From positions 1 through 64,000 of the forward strand of contig JANNZY010000044.1 in the NCBI GenBank assembly GCA_031410915.1: a stretch of 64,000 nt of DNA, given 5' to 3'. The DNA is from WLMZ01 sp031410915. GTDB lineage: Bacteria > Actinomycetota > Acidimicrobiia > Acidimicrobiales > Ilumatobacteraceae. The notes under the pieces were generated by a model, which saw nothing but the letters and a program-made list of their open reading frames with translations, had not been told where the DNA came from and ran no database searches. The position numbers were made by a program, and so were the translations under genes. Below are positions 43,117 through 50,842 of this stretch, piece after piece (positions within the stretch are counted from its first letter, which is position 1; every line of letters begins with the position of its first letter).

Positions 43117-44457
43117 ATGGCCACACCACACCACCACATGACGAGGCGGACGTTCACTGCCGTCCTCGCCGCAGGGGCACTGTTCGTCGCCGGCTGCGGC
43201 AGCGACGACACGTCGAGCAGCGACTCGACCACCAAGAGCTCCGGCACCGCATCAGCAGACACGGCTGCGACCACACCGGCGACTGCTTCGAACGATGCCG
43301 TCACGCTCGACTACTTCACGTTCTCGGCCGCACCCGACCACCTCGCCGATCTCGACGCGATCATTGCCGCGTTCGAGAAGGAGAATCCGAACATCACGAT
43401 CAAGGTCCAGACCGCGGCGTATGCGGACTACTTCACGAGCTTGCAAACGCAAGTAGCCGGCCAGGACGCTCCGGACACGTTCGAGCTCAACTACGAGAGC
43501 TTCGTCAACTACGCCCGCAGTGGTGCGTTGCTCGACCTGTCCTCGTATCTCACCGATGGCACCGTCGACGGCGCGCGCTACTACCCTCTCGCGCTGTCCG
43601 GCTTCGCCGATGGCGGCAAGCAGTACGGCCTGCCGGCAACGTTCAGTGACGTGGTCCTGATCTACAACAAGACTCTGTTCGACGCAGCGGGCATCGACTA
43701 CCCGACGGCCGACTGGGCATGGGACGACGAGACGGCTGCGGCCGAGAAGCTGACCGATGCAGACAACGGCGTCTACGGCGACTATCAGCCTGTGTCGTAC
43801 TACGAGTTCTACAAGGCACTCGCCCAGAACGGCGGCGAGTTCTTCGACGCCGACGGCAAGGCTGCGTTCAACGACGCGAAGGGTGTCGAGACCGCCGAGT
43901 GGCTGCTCGGCAAGCCAGGTTCGACGATGCCGACGCTCGCCGACATCGGGGGGACAGCCGACTACGACACGAACCTGTTCAAGAGCGGGAAGTTGGCGAT
44001 GTGGCACAACGGGATCTGGCAGTTCACCGGGCTCAACGAGAGCGACATCGACTACGACATCGTGGTCGAGCCGGGCAAGGTGTCCAAGGCCAACGCGGTG
44101 TTCATGAATGGCGCGGTTGCGTCGAAGGACACGTCGCACCCGGCGGAGGCCGCGAAGTGGATCGCGTTCCTGACCGGATCGCCGACCACGGTCGAGACTC
44201 GTCTGGCGAGCAGCTGGGAGCTGCCCGCGGTCAACGACGAAGCGGCCTTCGCGAGCTACCTCACCGTCGCCAAGCCGGAGAACCGGCAGGCGGTCTTCGA
44301 CGCACTCGACAACGTTGCCCTGCCGCCGGTCATCGAGCGTCAGACCGAACTGCAAGACATCGTCGGCAAGGCGCTGGACAGCGTGGTGTCCGGCGGTGTC
44401 AGCGTTCAGGATGCGCTCGACAACGCAGCGGCCGAAGTCGACAAGCTCCAGAGCTGA
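43117..44457 (+). CDS. Extracellular sugar-binding lipoprotein of the ABC importer
   Basis: The 446-residue protein has a signal peptide with a lipobox, ALFVAGC, so Cys28 should be lipidated; MTRRTF before it resembles a Tat motif. A Ser/Thr-rich linker follows, then a family 1 substrate-binding fold: LDYFTFSAAPDHLADLDAIIAAFEKENPNI, then PATFSDVVLIYNK and GKLAMWHNGIWQF. The ligand is probably an oligosaccharide, given the GH15 and GH31 genes behind it. ATG 43117 and ATG 43138 are both possible starts. It is six bases from the next gene. Confidence 0.94.
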   Translation: MATPHHHMTRRTFTAVLAAGALFVAGCGSDDTSSSDSTTKSSGTASADTAATTPATASNDAVTLDYFTFSAAPDHLADLDAIIAAFEKENPNITIKVQTAAYADYFTSLQTQVAGQDAPDTFELNYESFVNYARSGALLDLSSYLTDGTVDGARYYPLALSGFADGGKQYGLPATFSDVVLIYNKTLFDAAGIDYPTADWAWDDETAAAEKLTDADNGVYGDYQPVSYYEFYKALAQNGGEFFDADGKAAFNDAKGVETAEWLLGKPGSTMPTLADIGGTADYDTNLFKSGKLAMWHNGIWQFTGLNESDIDYDIVVEPGKVSKANAVFMNGAVASKDTSHPAEAAKWIAFLTGSPTTVETRLASSWELPAVNDEAAFASYLTVAKPENRQAVFDALDNVALPPVIERQTELQDIVGKALDSVVSGGVSVQDALDNAAAEVDKLQS

Positions 44458-44463
44458 CGCGGT

Positions 44464-45576
44464 GTGGCTTCCGATCATGACGACCTCATCGCGCTCGCTC
44501 GTTCCAGCGTCGCGGTGATCGCCGCCAACCAAGATGTCGGCGGGGCCTACCTGGCCTCGCCGGCATTCCCGGTCTACCGCTACTCGTGGTTTCGCGACGG
44601 GGCGTTCATCGCCGATGCGATGAGTCGAGCCGGCGCCATCGACAGCGCCGAGCGCTTCTTCGGGTGGTGCACCCGAGTGCTCGTCGACCGTCGCGACCAC
44701 ATCCACGACCTCGTCGCGCGGTCCCGGCGCGGTGAGCAGATCGCGCCCGACGAGCACCTGCCCACACGCTTCCGAGTGGACGGCTCGATCACGAACGAGG
44801 AGTGGTGGGACTTCCAGCTGGACGGGTACGGGGCCTGGCTGTGGGCGCTGATCGCCCATGCTCGGCGCCACGACCGCGACGTGTCCCCCCACGCCGAAGC
44901 GGTCGAGTTGTCCGTCGTCTACCTGGCCGAATTCTGGGACCAGCCCTGCTACGACTGGTGGGAAGAGCACTCCGGCGATCACCACCCGTCGACGTGGGGG
45001 GCGGTGCTGGCCGGGCTTCGCGGCGCGGCGGGGAGCGGCCTGCTGACACCCGCAACCGCGCAGGCGTGCAGCCACGTCGATGCAGCCATCACGGCAGGGC
45101 TGAACGAACGAGCAATCGTCGCCGGCAGCCTCGTCAAGTCGATCGGCAGGACCGATGTCGATGCGAGCCTGATCGCGTGCATGACGCCGTTCGAGGTCGT
45201 TGATCCACGGTCGCCGGTGGCCGAGGCGACGTATGCCCGCGTTGTCAGCGATCTCGCACCCGATGGCGTCCATCGCTATCTCCAGGACACCTACTTCGGC
45301 GGCGGCAGGTGGGTGGTGCTGGCCGGGCTCGTCGGCTGGCACGAGGCCGTCACCGGTCGCCGCGACCTGGCGCTTGCTCGACTGCGCTGGATGCGGGACC
45401 AGGCGACATCGGAAGGCGACCTGCCCGAGCAGACCCATGAGCACGCGTTGCACCCGGAGTGGATTGCAACGTGGGAGGCGAAGTGGGGCCCTGTGGCGAC
45501 TCCGTTGCTGTGGTCGCACGCGATGTACATCTCGCTGGCCGACGCTCTCGGCCTGCTCGACGGAGCTCGGGCATGA
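44464..45576 (+). CDS. GH15-type glucoamylase-like glycoside hydrolase
   Basis: The 370-residue protein has the (alpha/alpha)6 barrel features of GH15: YSWFRDGAFIADAM, PTRFRVDGSI, CYDWWEEHSGDHHPSTWGAV with the general acid Glu, and DLPEQTHEHAL with the base Glu. It has no signal peptide, so it works in the cytosol on an imported oligosaccharide. It is shorter than bacterial glucoamylases that carry an N-terminal beta domain. GTG 44464 follows the binding-protein stop by six bases, and its own end overlaps the GH31 start (ATGA). Confidence 0.88.
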   Translation: MASDHDDLIALARSSVAVIAANQDVGGAYLASPAFPVYRYSWFRDGAFIADAMSRAGAIDSAERFFGWCTRVLVDRRDHIHDLVARSRRGEQIAPDEHLPTRFRVDGSITNEEWWDFQLDGYGAWLWALIAHARRHDRDVSPHAEAVELSVVYLAEFWDQPCYDWWEEHSGDHHPSTWGAVLAGLRGAAGSGLLTPATAQACSHVDAAITAGLNERAIVAGSLVKSIGRTDVDASLIACMTPFEVVDPRSPVAEATYARVVSDLAPDGVHRYLQDTYFGGGRWVVLAGLVGWHEAVTGRRDLALARLRWMRDQATSEGDLPEQTHEHALHPEWIATWEAKWGPVATPLLWSHAMYISLADALGLLDGARA

Positions 45577-47828
45577 ACGTCGACCCCGGCGCCCATGTCC
45601 TGCACCGTCCGCTGGGCGGTCACCCGTACCGCGTCGAGCCCGATCAGCGCCATCCCGTCCACCCCTCTGGCGACAGCGTCCAGCTGCGCGTGCTGGCTCG
45701 TTCCGACGTGAGCGCGATCAACGTCGAGCTCGACCGCGACGTTCTCTCGACACGCGCGCTCGAGCGAGCGGACGTCGAAGCGCTCTACTCGGCGGGTTCG
45801 GCCACCGACGGCCACTTGATGGAGGTCAGCTGCGCGCTGCCCGATCTGTTCGGTCGAACGATGTGGATCGCCACAGTCGACCTCGCTCCCCTCGGCGGCG
45901 ATCCCGCATCCTTCGCCTACCGCTTCGTGTCACGCGGCCCGAGCGACGACGACGCCGAAGAGACGACCATGTGGTTCCACTGCAGTTCCGTGAGGTGGCA
46001 ACCAACCGGTGGTCAGCTGCGGGTCGTCGGCGACGATTCGCGGCTGATCAGCACGCGCACGAACTGGCTCTGCGGAGCCGATGGCCCGGTCGCCGTTCGC
46101 CTCGTGCTCGCGCTGGACGCGGCCGAGCACGTGGTCGGCTTCGGCGAGCGATTCGACCGGCTCGACCAGCGCGGCCAGATCCTCGACACGACGGTGTTCG
46201 AGCAGTACCAGCAGCAGGGCGCACGCACCTACATGCCATCGCCGTTCGGCATCGTTGCCGGAGGGGATGGTTGGGGGTTCCACGTCCGTACCTCTCGGCG
46301 CACGTGGTTCGACATCGGCGCGACGGACTCGAACGCCATCGTGGTCGAAGCAGCGGTCGATCCCGGACACCCCGAGTTGGACGTGCGCGTCTACGAGGGG
46401 GGACCGGGCGATGTGCTCAGCTCCCACCTGTCCGAGATCGGCGGCGCGGCGATCCCACCGTCGTGGGTCTTCCGGCCATGGATGAGCGCGAACGACTGGG
46501 ACACGCAGTTAAAGGTGGTCGAGCAGGTGCAACGCAGCCTCGATCTCGACGTACCGGTCGGCGTCGTCGTGATCGAGGCATGGAGCGACGAGTCCACGTT
46601 CGTCGTGTTCCGCGACGCCGAGTACACGGTGCGAGACGACGGATCGCCGTTGCAACTCGCCGACATCACCCATCCCGCCGATGGCGCGTGGCCGAACCCG
46701 AAAGGCATGGTCGACTGGCTCCACGCCAACGGGGTCAAGGTGCTCCTCTGGCAGATCCCACTGATCCCGATCGACCGGGGTGACGCGGGCCAGGTCGCGG
46801 CGGACGCGCGCACGATGATCGAGCGCCGCTACTGCGTCCTCGACGGCAACGGGGATCCGTACCACAACCGCGGCTGGTGGTTCACGGGCGCGTTGCTGCC
46901 CGATTGGTCCAACGACGAAGCGCGGGCATGGTGGCTCGCCAAGCGCCGATACCTGCTCACTGACGTCGGCATCGACGGGTTCAAGACCGATGGCGGTGAG
47001 CACGCGTGGGGTGACGACCTCCGCTACGCGGACGGATCTCGCGGCGACGAGAGCAACAACCTGTATGCGCTGCGCTACTCGCAGGCGTATCACGAGCTGA
47101 TCGACGGCGCGGGTGGCGACGCAACGACGTTCAGCCGCGCCGGATTCACCGGCGCGGCCACTGCTCCATGCCACTGGGCGGGCGACGAGTCGTCGACATG
47201 GGAGGCATTCCGTGCGTCCGTCACCGCTGGCCTGAGCGCGGCTGCGAGCGGTGTGCTGTTCTGGGGCTGGGATCTCGCCGGCTTCTCGGGTGACATTCCG
47301 ACGGTCGAGCTGTACGTCCGCGCCGCGGCAATGGCGGCGCTGTGCCCGATCATGCAGTACCACAGCGAGTTCAATCATCGGCGGGTACCGACGCAGGACC
47401 GCACGCCATGGAACGTGGCCGAGCTGCGCGGCGACGAGCGAGCGCTCTCGCTCTATCGGCATTACGCCAAGCTGCGCGGGCGACTGCTGCCCTACATCGC
47501 CGAACAGGCCGCCGCGTGCGTCGCGACGGGCACGCCGCTGATGCGACCGCTGTGCTTCGACCATCCCGCCGACCCGGCCGTGTGGCAGTACCCGTACCAG
47601 TACCACTTCGGCGACGACCTGCTCGTTGCCCCGATCGTGCACCCTGACACCGATGTCGTCGACGTCTACCTTCCGGCGGGACGATGGTCCGATGCGTGGA
47701 CCGGCAGTGTCCACGTTGGTCCGGTCGTCGTCTCGCGACGGACGCCACTGGACGAGATCGCGGTCTACATCCGCGGCGACGACGCGACGTTGCAGCAGGC
47801 GTTCGCTGTCGACCTCACTTCTCGGTGA
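45573..47828 (+). CDS. GH31-family alpha-glucosidase/alpha-xylosidase-like enzyme
   Basis: The 751-residue enzyme has the GH31 (beta/alpha)8 domain with nucleophile D473 in DGFKTDGGEH and acid/base D538 in WAGDESSTW. Before it are VGFGERFDRLDQRG and IPPSWVFRPWMSANDW, and behind it the beta domains with PLMRPLCFDHPADP and DLLVAPIVHPD. GH31 enzymes remove alpha-linked glucose, xylose or sulfoquinovose. ATG 45573 overlaps the GH15 stop. It lacks a signal peptide and probably acts with GH15 on an imported sugar. Its 3' end overlaps the convergent lipoprotein gene by 14 bp. Confidence 0.93.
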   Translation: MNVDPGAHVLHRPLGGHPYRVEPDQRHPVHPSGDSVQLRVLARSDVSAINVELDRDVLSTRALERADVEALYSAGSATDGHLMEVSCALPDLFGRTMWIATVDLAPLGGDPASFAYRFVSRGPSDDDAEETTMWFHCSSVRWQPTGGQLRVVGDDSRLISTRTNWLCGADGPVAVRLVLALDAAEHVVGFGERFDRLDQRGQILDTTVFEQYQQQGARTYMPSPFGIVAGGDGWGFHVRTSRRTWFDIGATDSNAIVVEAAVDPGHPELDVRVYEGGPGDVLSSHLSEIGGAAIPPSWVFRPWMSANDWDTQLKVVEQVQRSLDLDVPVGVVVIEAWSDESTFVVFRDAEYTVRDDGSPLQLADITHPADGAWPNPKGMVDWLHANGVKVLLWQIPLIPIDRGDAGQVAADARTMIERRYCVLDGNGDPYHNRGWWFTGALLPDWSNDEARAWWLAKRRYLLTDVGIDGFKTDGGEHAWGDDLRYADGSRGDESNNLYALRYSQAYHELIDGAGGDATTFSRAGFTGAATAPCHWAGDESSTWEAFRASVTAGLSAAASGVLFWGWDLAGFSGDIPTVELYVRAAAMAALCPIMQYHSEFNHRRVPTQDRTPWNVAELRGDERALSLYRHYAKLRGRLLPYIAEQAAACVATGTPLMRPLCFDHPADPAVWQYPYQYHFGDDLLVAPIVHPDTDVVDVYLPAGRWSDAWTGSVHVGPVVVSRRTPLDEIAVYIRGDDATLQQAFAVDLTSR

Positions 47829-48492
47829 GGAACCGAGCCAGGCAGCTGTTCGGGTACGCGAGGCCGAGTTGGCCGCAGCGAGCGATGACTGCGTCCTTCG
47901 ACGCGAAGCCGCCGACGTAGAAGATGACTCGCGGGTCGCCGGGGAACGTCTTGGGCCAATCGCTCGTGCGCATCGCCTTCACACCGCTGATGGTCTGCGC
48001 GAACTTCTGCAGCTGGGCCCGGATCGCCGCATCGGTGGCGTCGGTGGCTGCCGAGGCGAGCTGCATGATCCAGGTCTCGGCCTTCTCGCGTGGCGCGAAG
48101 GTGGCCCCGTTCGACACGGTCGCCGTGGTCGTCGTGGTCGTCGTGGTCGTGGTCGCAGGGGGAACGGTCGTGGTCGCAACGGGCACGGTCGTCGTGGCGA
48201 TCGGCACCGTCGTCGTGGCGATCGGCACCGTCGTCGTGGCGATCGGCACCGTCGTCACCACGGGCGCGGTCGCAATGACCGTCGACGACGTCGAGACGCC
48301 CGGCACCGTTGGTGCCGCGAAGGTGGTGGTCGGGATGTTCGTGGTCGGCAACGGTGGCAGGGTCGGGGCAGCGCCTTTCGAGGATGCGCACGCGCCCAGT
48401 GCAACAGTCAGAGCGATGGTGCCGATCACGGCGATCTGCGGGCGACGCACTCGAACCACCGTAGTGGTGGCTGTGCCGCTCCGGTCGGTCAC
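47815..48492 (-). CDS. Lipoprotein with Thr/Val/Pro repeat linker
   Basis: The 225-residue protein has a signal sequence with a lipobox, TVALGAC, then a Thr-rich linker containing IATTTVP three times and related units, and a C-terminal region of about 90 residues (VIFYVGGFASKDAVIARCGQLGLAY). The C-terminal part has a weak resemblance to SPOR or peptidoglycan-binding domains, but I do not assign it. It should be anchored on the outer side of the membrane. GTG 48492 is 18 bp after the sarcosine oxidase-like gene on the same strand. GH31 overlaps its end. Confidence 0.8.
   Translation of the reverse strand: MTDRSGTATTTVVRVRRPQIAVIGTIALTVALGACASSKGAAPTLPPLPTTNIPTTTFAAPTVPGVSTSSTVIATAPVVTTVPIATTTVPIATTTVPIATTTVPVATTTVPPATTTTTTTTTTATVSNGATFAPREKAETWIMQLASAATDATDAAIRAQLQKFAQTISGVKAMRTSDWPKTFPGDPRVIFYVGGFASKDAVIARCGQLGLAYPNSCLARFLTEK
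48159..48256. repeat. 21-bp in-frame tandem repeat coding IATTTVP
   Basis: Within the lipoprotein gene, a 21-bp unit (plus strand GTCGTCGTGGCGATCGGCACC) repeats about four times with near identity. It keeps frame, so copy number can change without breaking the gene. Confidence 0.75.
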
Positions 48493-48510
48493 CCGCTCCC
48501 GAGCACGTGC

Positions 48511-49701
48511 TCAGGTCATGTAGTGGGGCACGAACGTCGGGTCCGTCAGACCGGGACGATCCAGCCGGAACGGCGCGATGTCGCTGCGTGTCTCGCCGAG
48601 GACCGCCCGCTCGGCGAGCGCGCGGCCGAACCACGACGCGAACTTGAAGCCGTGCGCCGAACCCAGCGCGACCTGGAGACCAGGATGGCCGGGCACTGTG
48701 TCGAGCACGAAGTCGCGGTCGGGCGTCATCGTGTACAGGCAGGTCTTGACCCGCGGCGGCGACGTGCCCACCATCGATGGCAGCATGCGCTTCAGGAACG
48801 AGGTCATCCGTGCCAGCGCCTCCTCGTCGGCGTCGAACGAGCGGGTCGTCGCTGTCGTCGGCCGCCCCCCGACGTCTTCGGCAGCCTTGACCGCACCCAT
48901 GTCGCCGTAGACCGGGAAGCCGTAGAAGCATGGATCGTCCATCCAGATCCACACCGGGAAGCGACCGATCGCGAAGTCGTCGAGCGCGGCCGATGGGTAG
49001 TAGGCAACCTGCTCGCGCGTCACCTCGAGCGGCAAGCGCACGTCGACTCCGGCGAGCACCTCGTTGGTCCAGGCGTCTGCGCACACCACGACTGAACCGC
49101 TGCGATAGATGGCATCCGCGGTCACCACCCTGATCTCGCCGTTGCCGTCGCTGGTGATCGACGCCACCGGCGTGGCATCGCGCAACACCGCTCCGCGGGC
49201 TGTCGCCAACCGCTGGTGGGCGGCCGTACCCTTCGCCGCGGGGGCGATGCCGGTATCGGCCTGACTCAGCGACACGACGTCGTCGGCGACGCTCCACTGC
49301 GGGTAGCGGCGACGCAGTTCGTCGGCATCGAGCAGCTCGTACCCGATGCCCACGGCGTCGAGACTGGACGTGTAACCCTCGATCGGGATCGCACCGCCGC
49401 CGGGGAACAGGTCGATGCCGCCGGTGCGAACGACGATCTCCTCGCCCGCTTCGGCGGCGACGGCATCCCATGTCTCGTAGGCCTCTGCGGCGAGGCGCAC
49501 GTAGCCCGGCGTGTGATACGAGTAGCGGATGATGCGTGAGTGGTCGTGGCTCGCACCGCGGTCGTGACCGAGCCCGAACTGCTCGATGCCGACCACCGAC
49601 ACGCCGCCGCGGTCGTCGCTGAGGCGGGTCAGCCAGTACGCGGCAGCCGAGCCCAGGCCCCCGAGGCCGACGACGACGTGGTCGACATCGTGCGAGCTCA
49701 T
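48511..49701 (-). CDS. Monomeric sarcosine oxidase-like FAD enzyme (MSOX/SolA family)
   Basis: The 396-residue flavoprotein opens with VVVGLGGLGSAAAYWLTR and matches the family of monomeric sarcosine and N-methyltryptophan oxidases. The Cys that covalently holds FAD is present in KTC321LYTMTPDRDF. It also has HDHSRIIRYSYH near the flavin. The enzyme would oxidise an N-methyl amino acid and release formaldehyde and hydrogen peroxide. It overlaps the Rieske oxygenase gene upstream by ATGA, so the two may act in sequence on a methylated amine. The lipoprotein gene follows it. Confidence 0.92.
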   Translation of the reverse strand: MSSHDVDHVVVGLGGLGSAAAYWLTRLSDDRGGVSVVGIEQFGLGHDRGASHDHSRIIRYSYHTPGYVRLAAEAYETWDAVAAEAGEEIVVRTGGIDLFPGGGAIPIEGYTSSLDAVGIGYELLDADELRRRYPQWSVADDVVSLSQADTGIAPAAKGTAAHQRLATARGAVLRDATPVASITSDGNGEIRVVTADAIYRSGSVVVCADAWTNEVLAGVDVRLPLEVTREQVAYYPSAALDDFAIGRFPVWIWMDDPCFYGFPVYGDMGAVKAAEDVGGRPTTATTRSFDADEEALARMTSFLKRMLPSMVGTSPPRVKTCLYTMTPDRDFVLDTVPGHPGLQVALGSAHGFKFASWFGRALAERAVLGETRSDIAPFRLDRPGLTDPTFVPHYMT

Positions 49702-50819
49702 GACCCGGGCTCGGTGTCGGGCACGGCGAACTCGGGCGGCATCCGGTCGTGCCAGTAGCGACGGATGTCGAGGCTGCCGTCCTCCATCGGTGCGTACAGG
49801 CCGCGCGTGAAGTGGCGTGAGGTCATGCCGCGCTGCACGCGGGCGCAGATCGCCCAGTCCTGGCGGTTGACGAGGTCCCAGAAGTCGACTGCGTCGGATG
49901 CGTCGAAGTCGTCGCGCGCCACCTCGTCGGGGTGGAACAAGAAGTCGCACACAACGGTCGTGTGAGCGGGGCCTTTCGGCCAGAGCATGAACGCGGCGAT
50001 GTGGTCTCGGGCCGCGGACACGAACAGGTTCGGGTACACCAACTCGCCCTTGTGCTTGTCCAACTCGTCGCTCGACAGGCCGGGGAACGGTCGGCGCGAC
50101 GTCGTTCCCGTCCACGTGAACGTGTTGGCACCGGCGCGGTGCGGGATGCCGTTCTCCCAGTCCAGTTCGTTTCCACCACCCTGGCGGAACGACGGCACGA
50201 GCTCGCACAGCTCGGGGTGCACCGGGCCGCAGTGGTAGCACTCGTTGTAGTTCTCGGCCAGCACCTTCCAGTTCGCGTCGACCTCGTAGGTGATCGTGTG
50301 CGCGGTGACGAGGTCGGCGAGCGGGTAGTTGGCCATCCGCGTCACCGCTGCGCCGAGGCCGTTGAGCAACGGCGCGGCCTGCGACGAGTCCTGGCGCACG
50401 AACACGAACCCACCCCACGTGTCGAGGTCGAACTCGATCAAACCGTGCGTGGCCGGGTCGATCTCGTCGAGGTGGGGCACGCCGCGCAACGACCCGTCGA
50501 GGTTGTACGTCCAGTGATGGTACGGACAGCGGATGATTGCGCCGAAGCGTCCAGCACACGCGGCCATGTCCGTGCTGTCCACGAGCTCCGCGCCGCGGTG
50601 GCGGCAGACGTTGGCGAACGCGCGGAGCCGGCTGTCGCTGTTGCGCACCAGCATCACCCGCTCGCCCTGCAGGTCCACGAGGCGATAGCACCCAGGTTCG
50701 GGTCCCACCGAGTTGTCGCGTCCGGCACACGTCCACGAGCGGGCGAAGAGGTACTCGCGCTCGATGGCGTAGACGTCGTCGTCGCAGTATGCGGATCGGG
50801 GCAGCGAGCGTTCCAACAC
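49698..50819 (-). CDS. Rieske non-heme iron oxygenase, large subunit (betaine/carnitine-demethylase-like)
   Basis: The 373-residue oxygenase has a Rieske [2Fe-2S] site (C72-x-H74 and C98-x2-H101 in VCRHRG and RCPYHHW) and the mononuclear iron site NYNECYHCGPVHPEL. LPRSAYCDDDVYAIEREYLFARSW at the start fits the glycine-betaine monooxygenase (GbcA)-like group. These remove methyl groups from quaternary amines. Coupling to a sarcosine oxidase-like gene supports stepwise demethylation of a betaine-like substrate. No reductase gene is next to it. Start GTG 50819 has TACGAT six bases upstream. Confidence 0.92.
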   Translation of the reverse strand: MLERSLPRSAYCDDDVYAIEREYLFARSWTCAGRDNSVGPEPGCYRLVDLQGERVMLVRNSDSRLRAFANVCRHRGAELVDSTDMAACAGRFGAIIRCPYHHWTYNLDGSLRGVPHLDEIDPATHGLIEFDLDTWGGFVFVRQDSSQAAPLLNGLGAAVTRMANYPLADLVTAHTITYEVDANWKVLAENYNECYHCGPVHPELCELVPSFRQGGGNELDWENGIPHRAGANTFTWTGTTSRRPFPGLSSDELDKHKGELVYPNLFVSAARDHIAAFMLWPKGPAHTTVVCDFLFHPDEVARDDFDASDAVDFWDLVNRQDWAICARVQRGMTSRHFTRGLYAPMEDGSLDIRRYWHDRMPPEFAVPDTEPGS

Positions 50820-50825
50820 GTCGCC

Positions 50826-50835
50826 ATCGTAGGCT
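50826..50835. promoter_or_regulatory. Overlapping divergent -10 elements, TACGAT (-) and TAGGCT (+)
   Basis: On the minus strand TACGAT (50831-50826) is six bases before GTG 50819. On the plus strand TAGGCT (50830-50835) is seven bases before ATG 50843. The elements share two bases in a gap of only 23 bp, so the two promoters should exclude each other. Confidence 0.5.
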
Positions 50836-50842
50836 GCGGCTG

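Noticed and set aside
43252..45519. A minus-strand open frame of 755 codons opposite the binding protein and GH15 genes
   Set aside because: It is a shadow of two well-supported genes, has no recognisable motif, and has Arg/Val/Asp-rich random-like composition.
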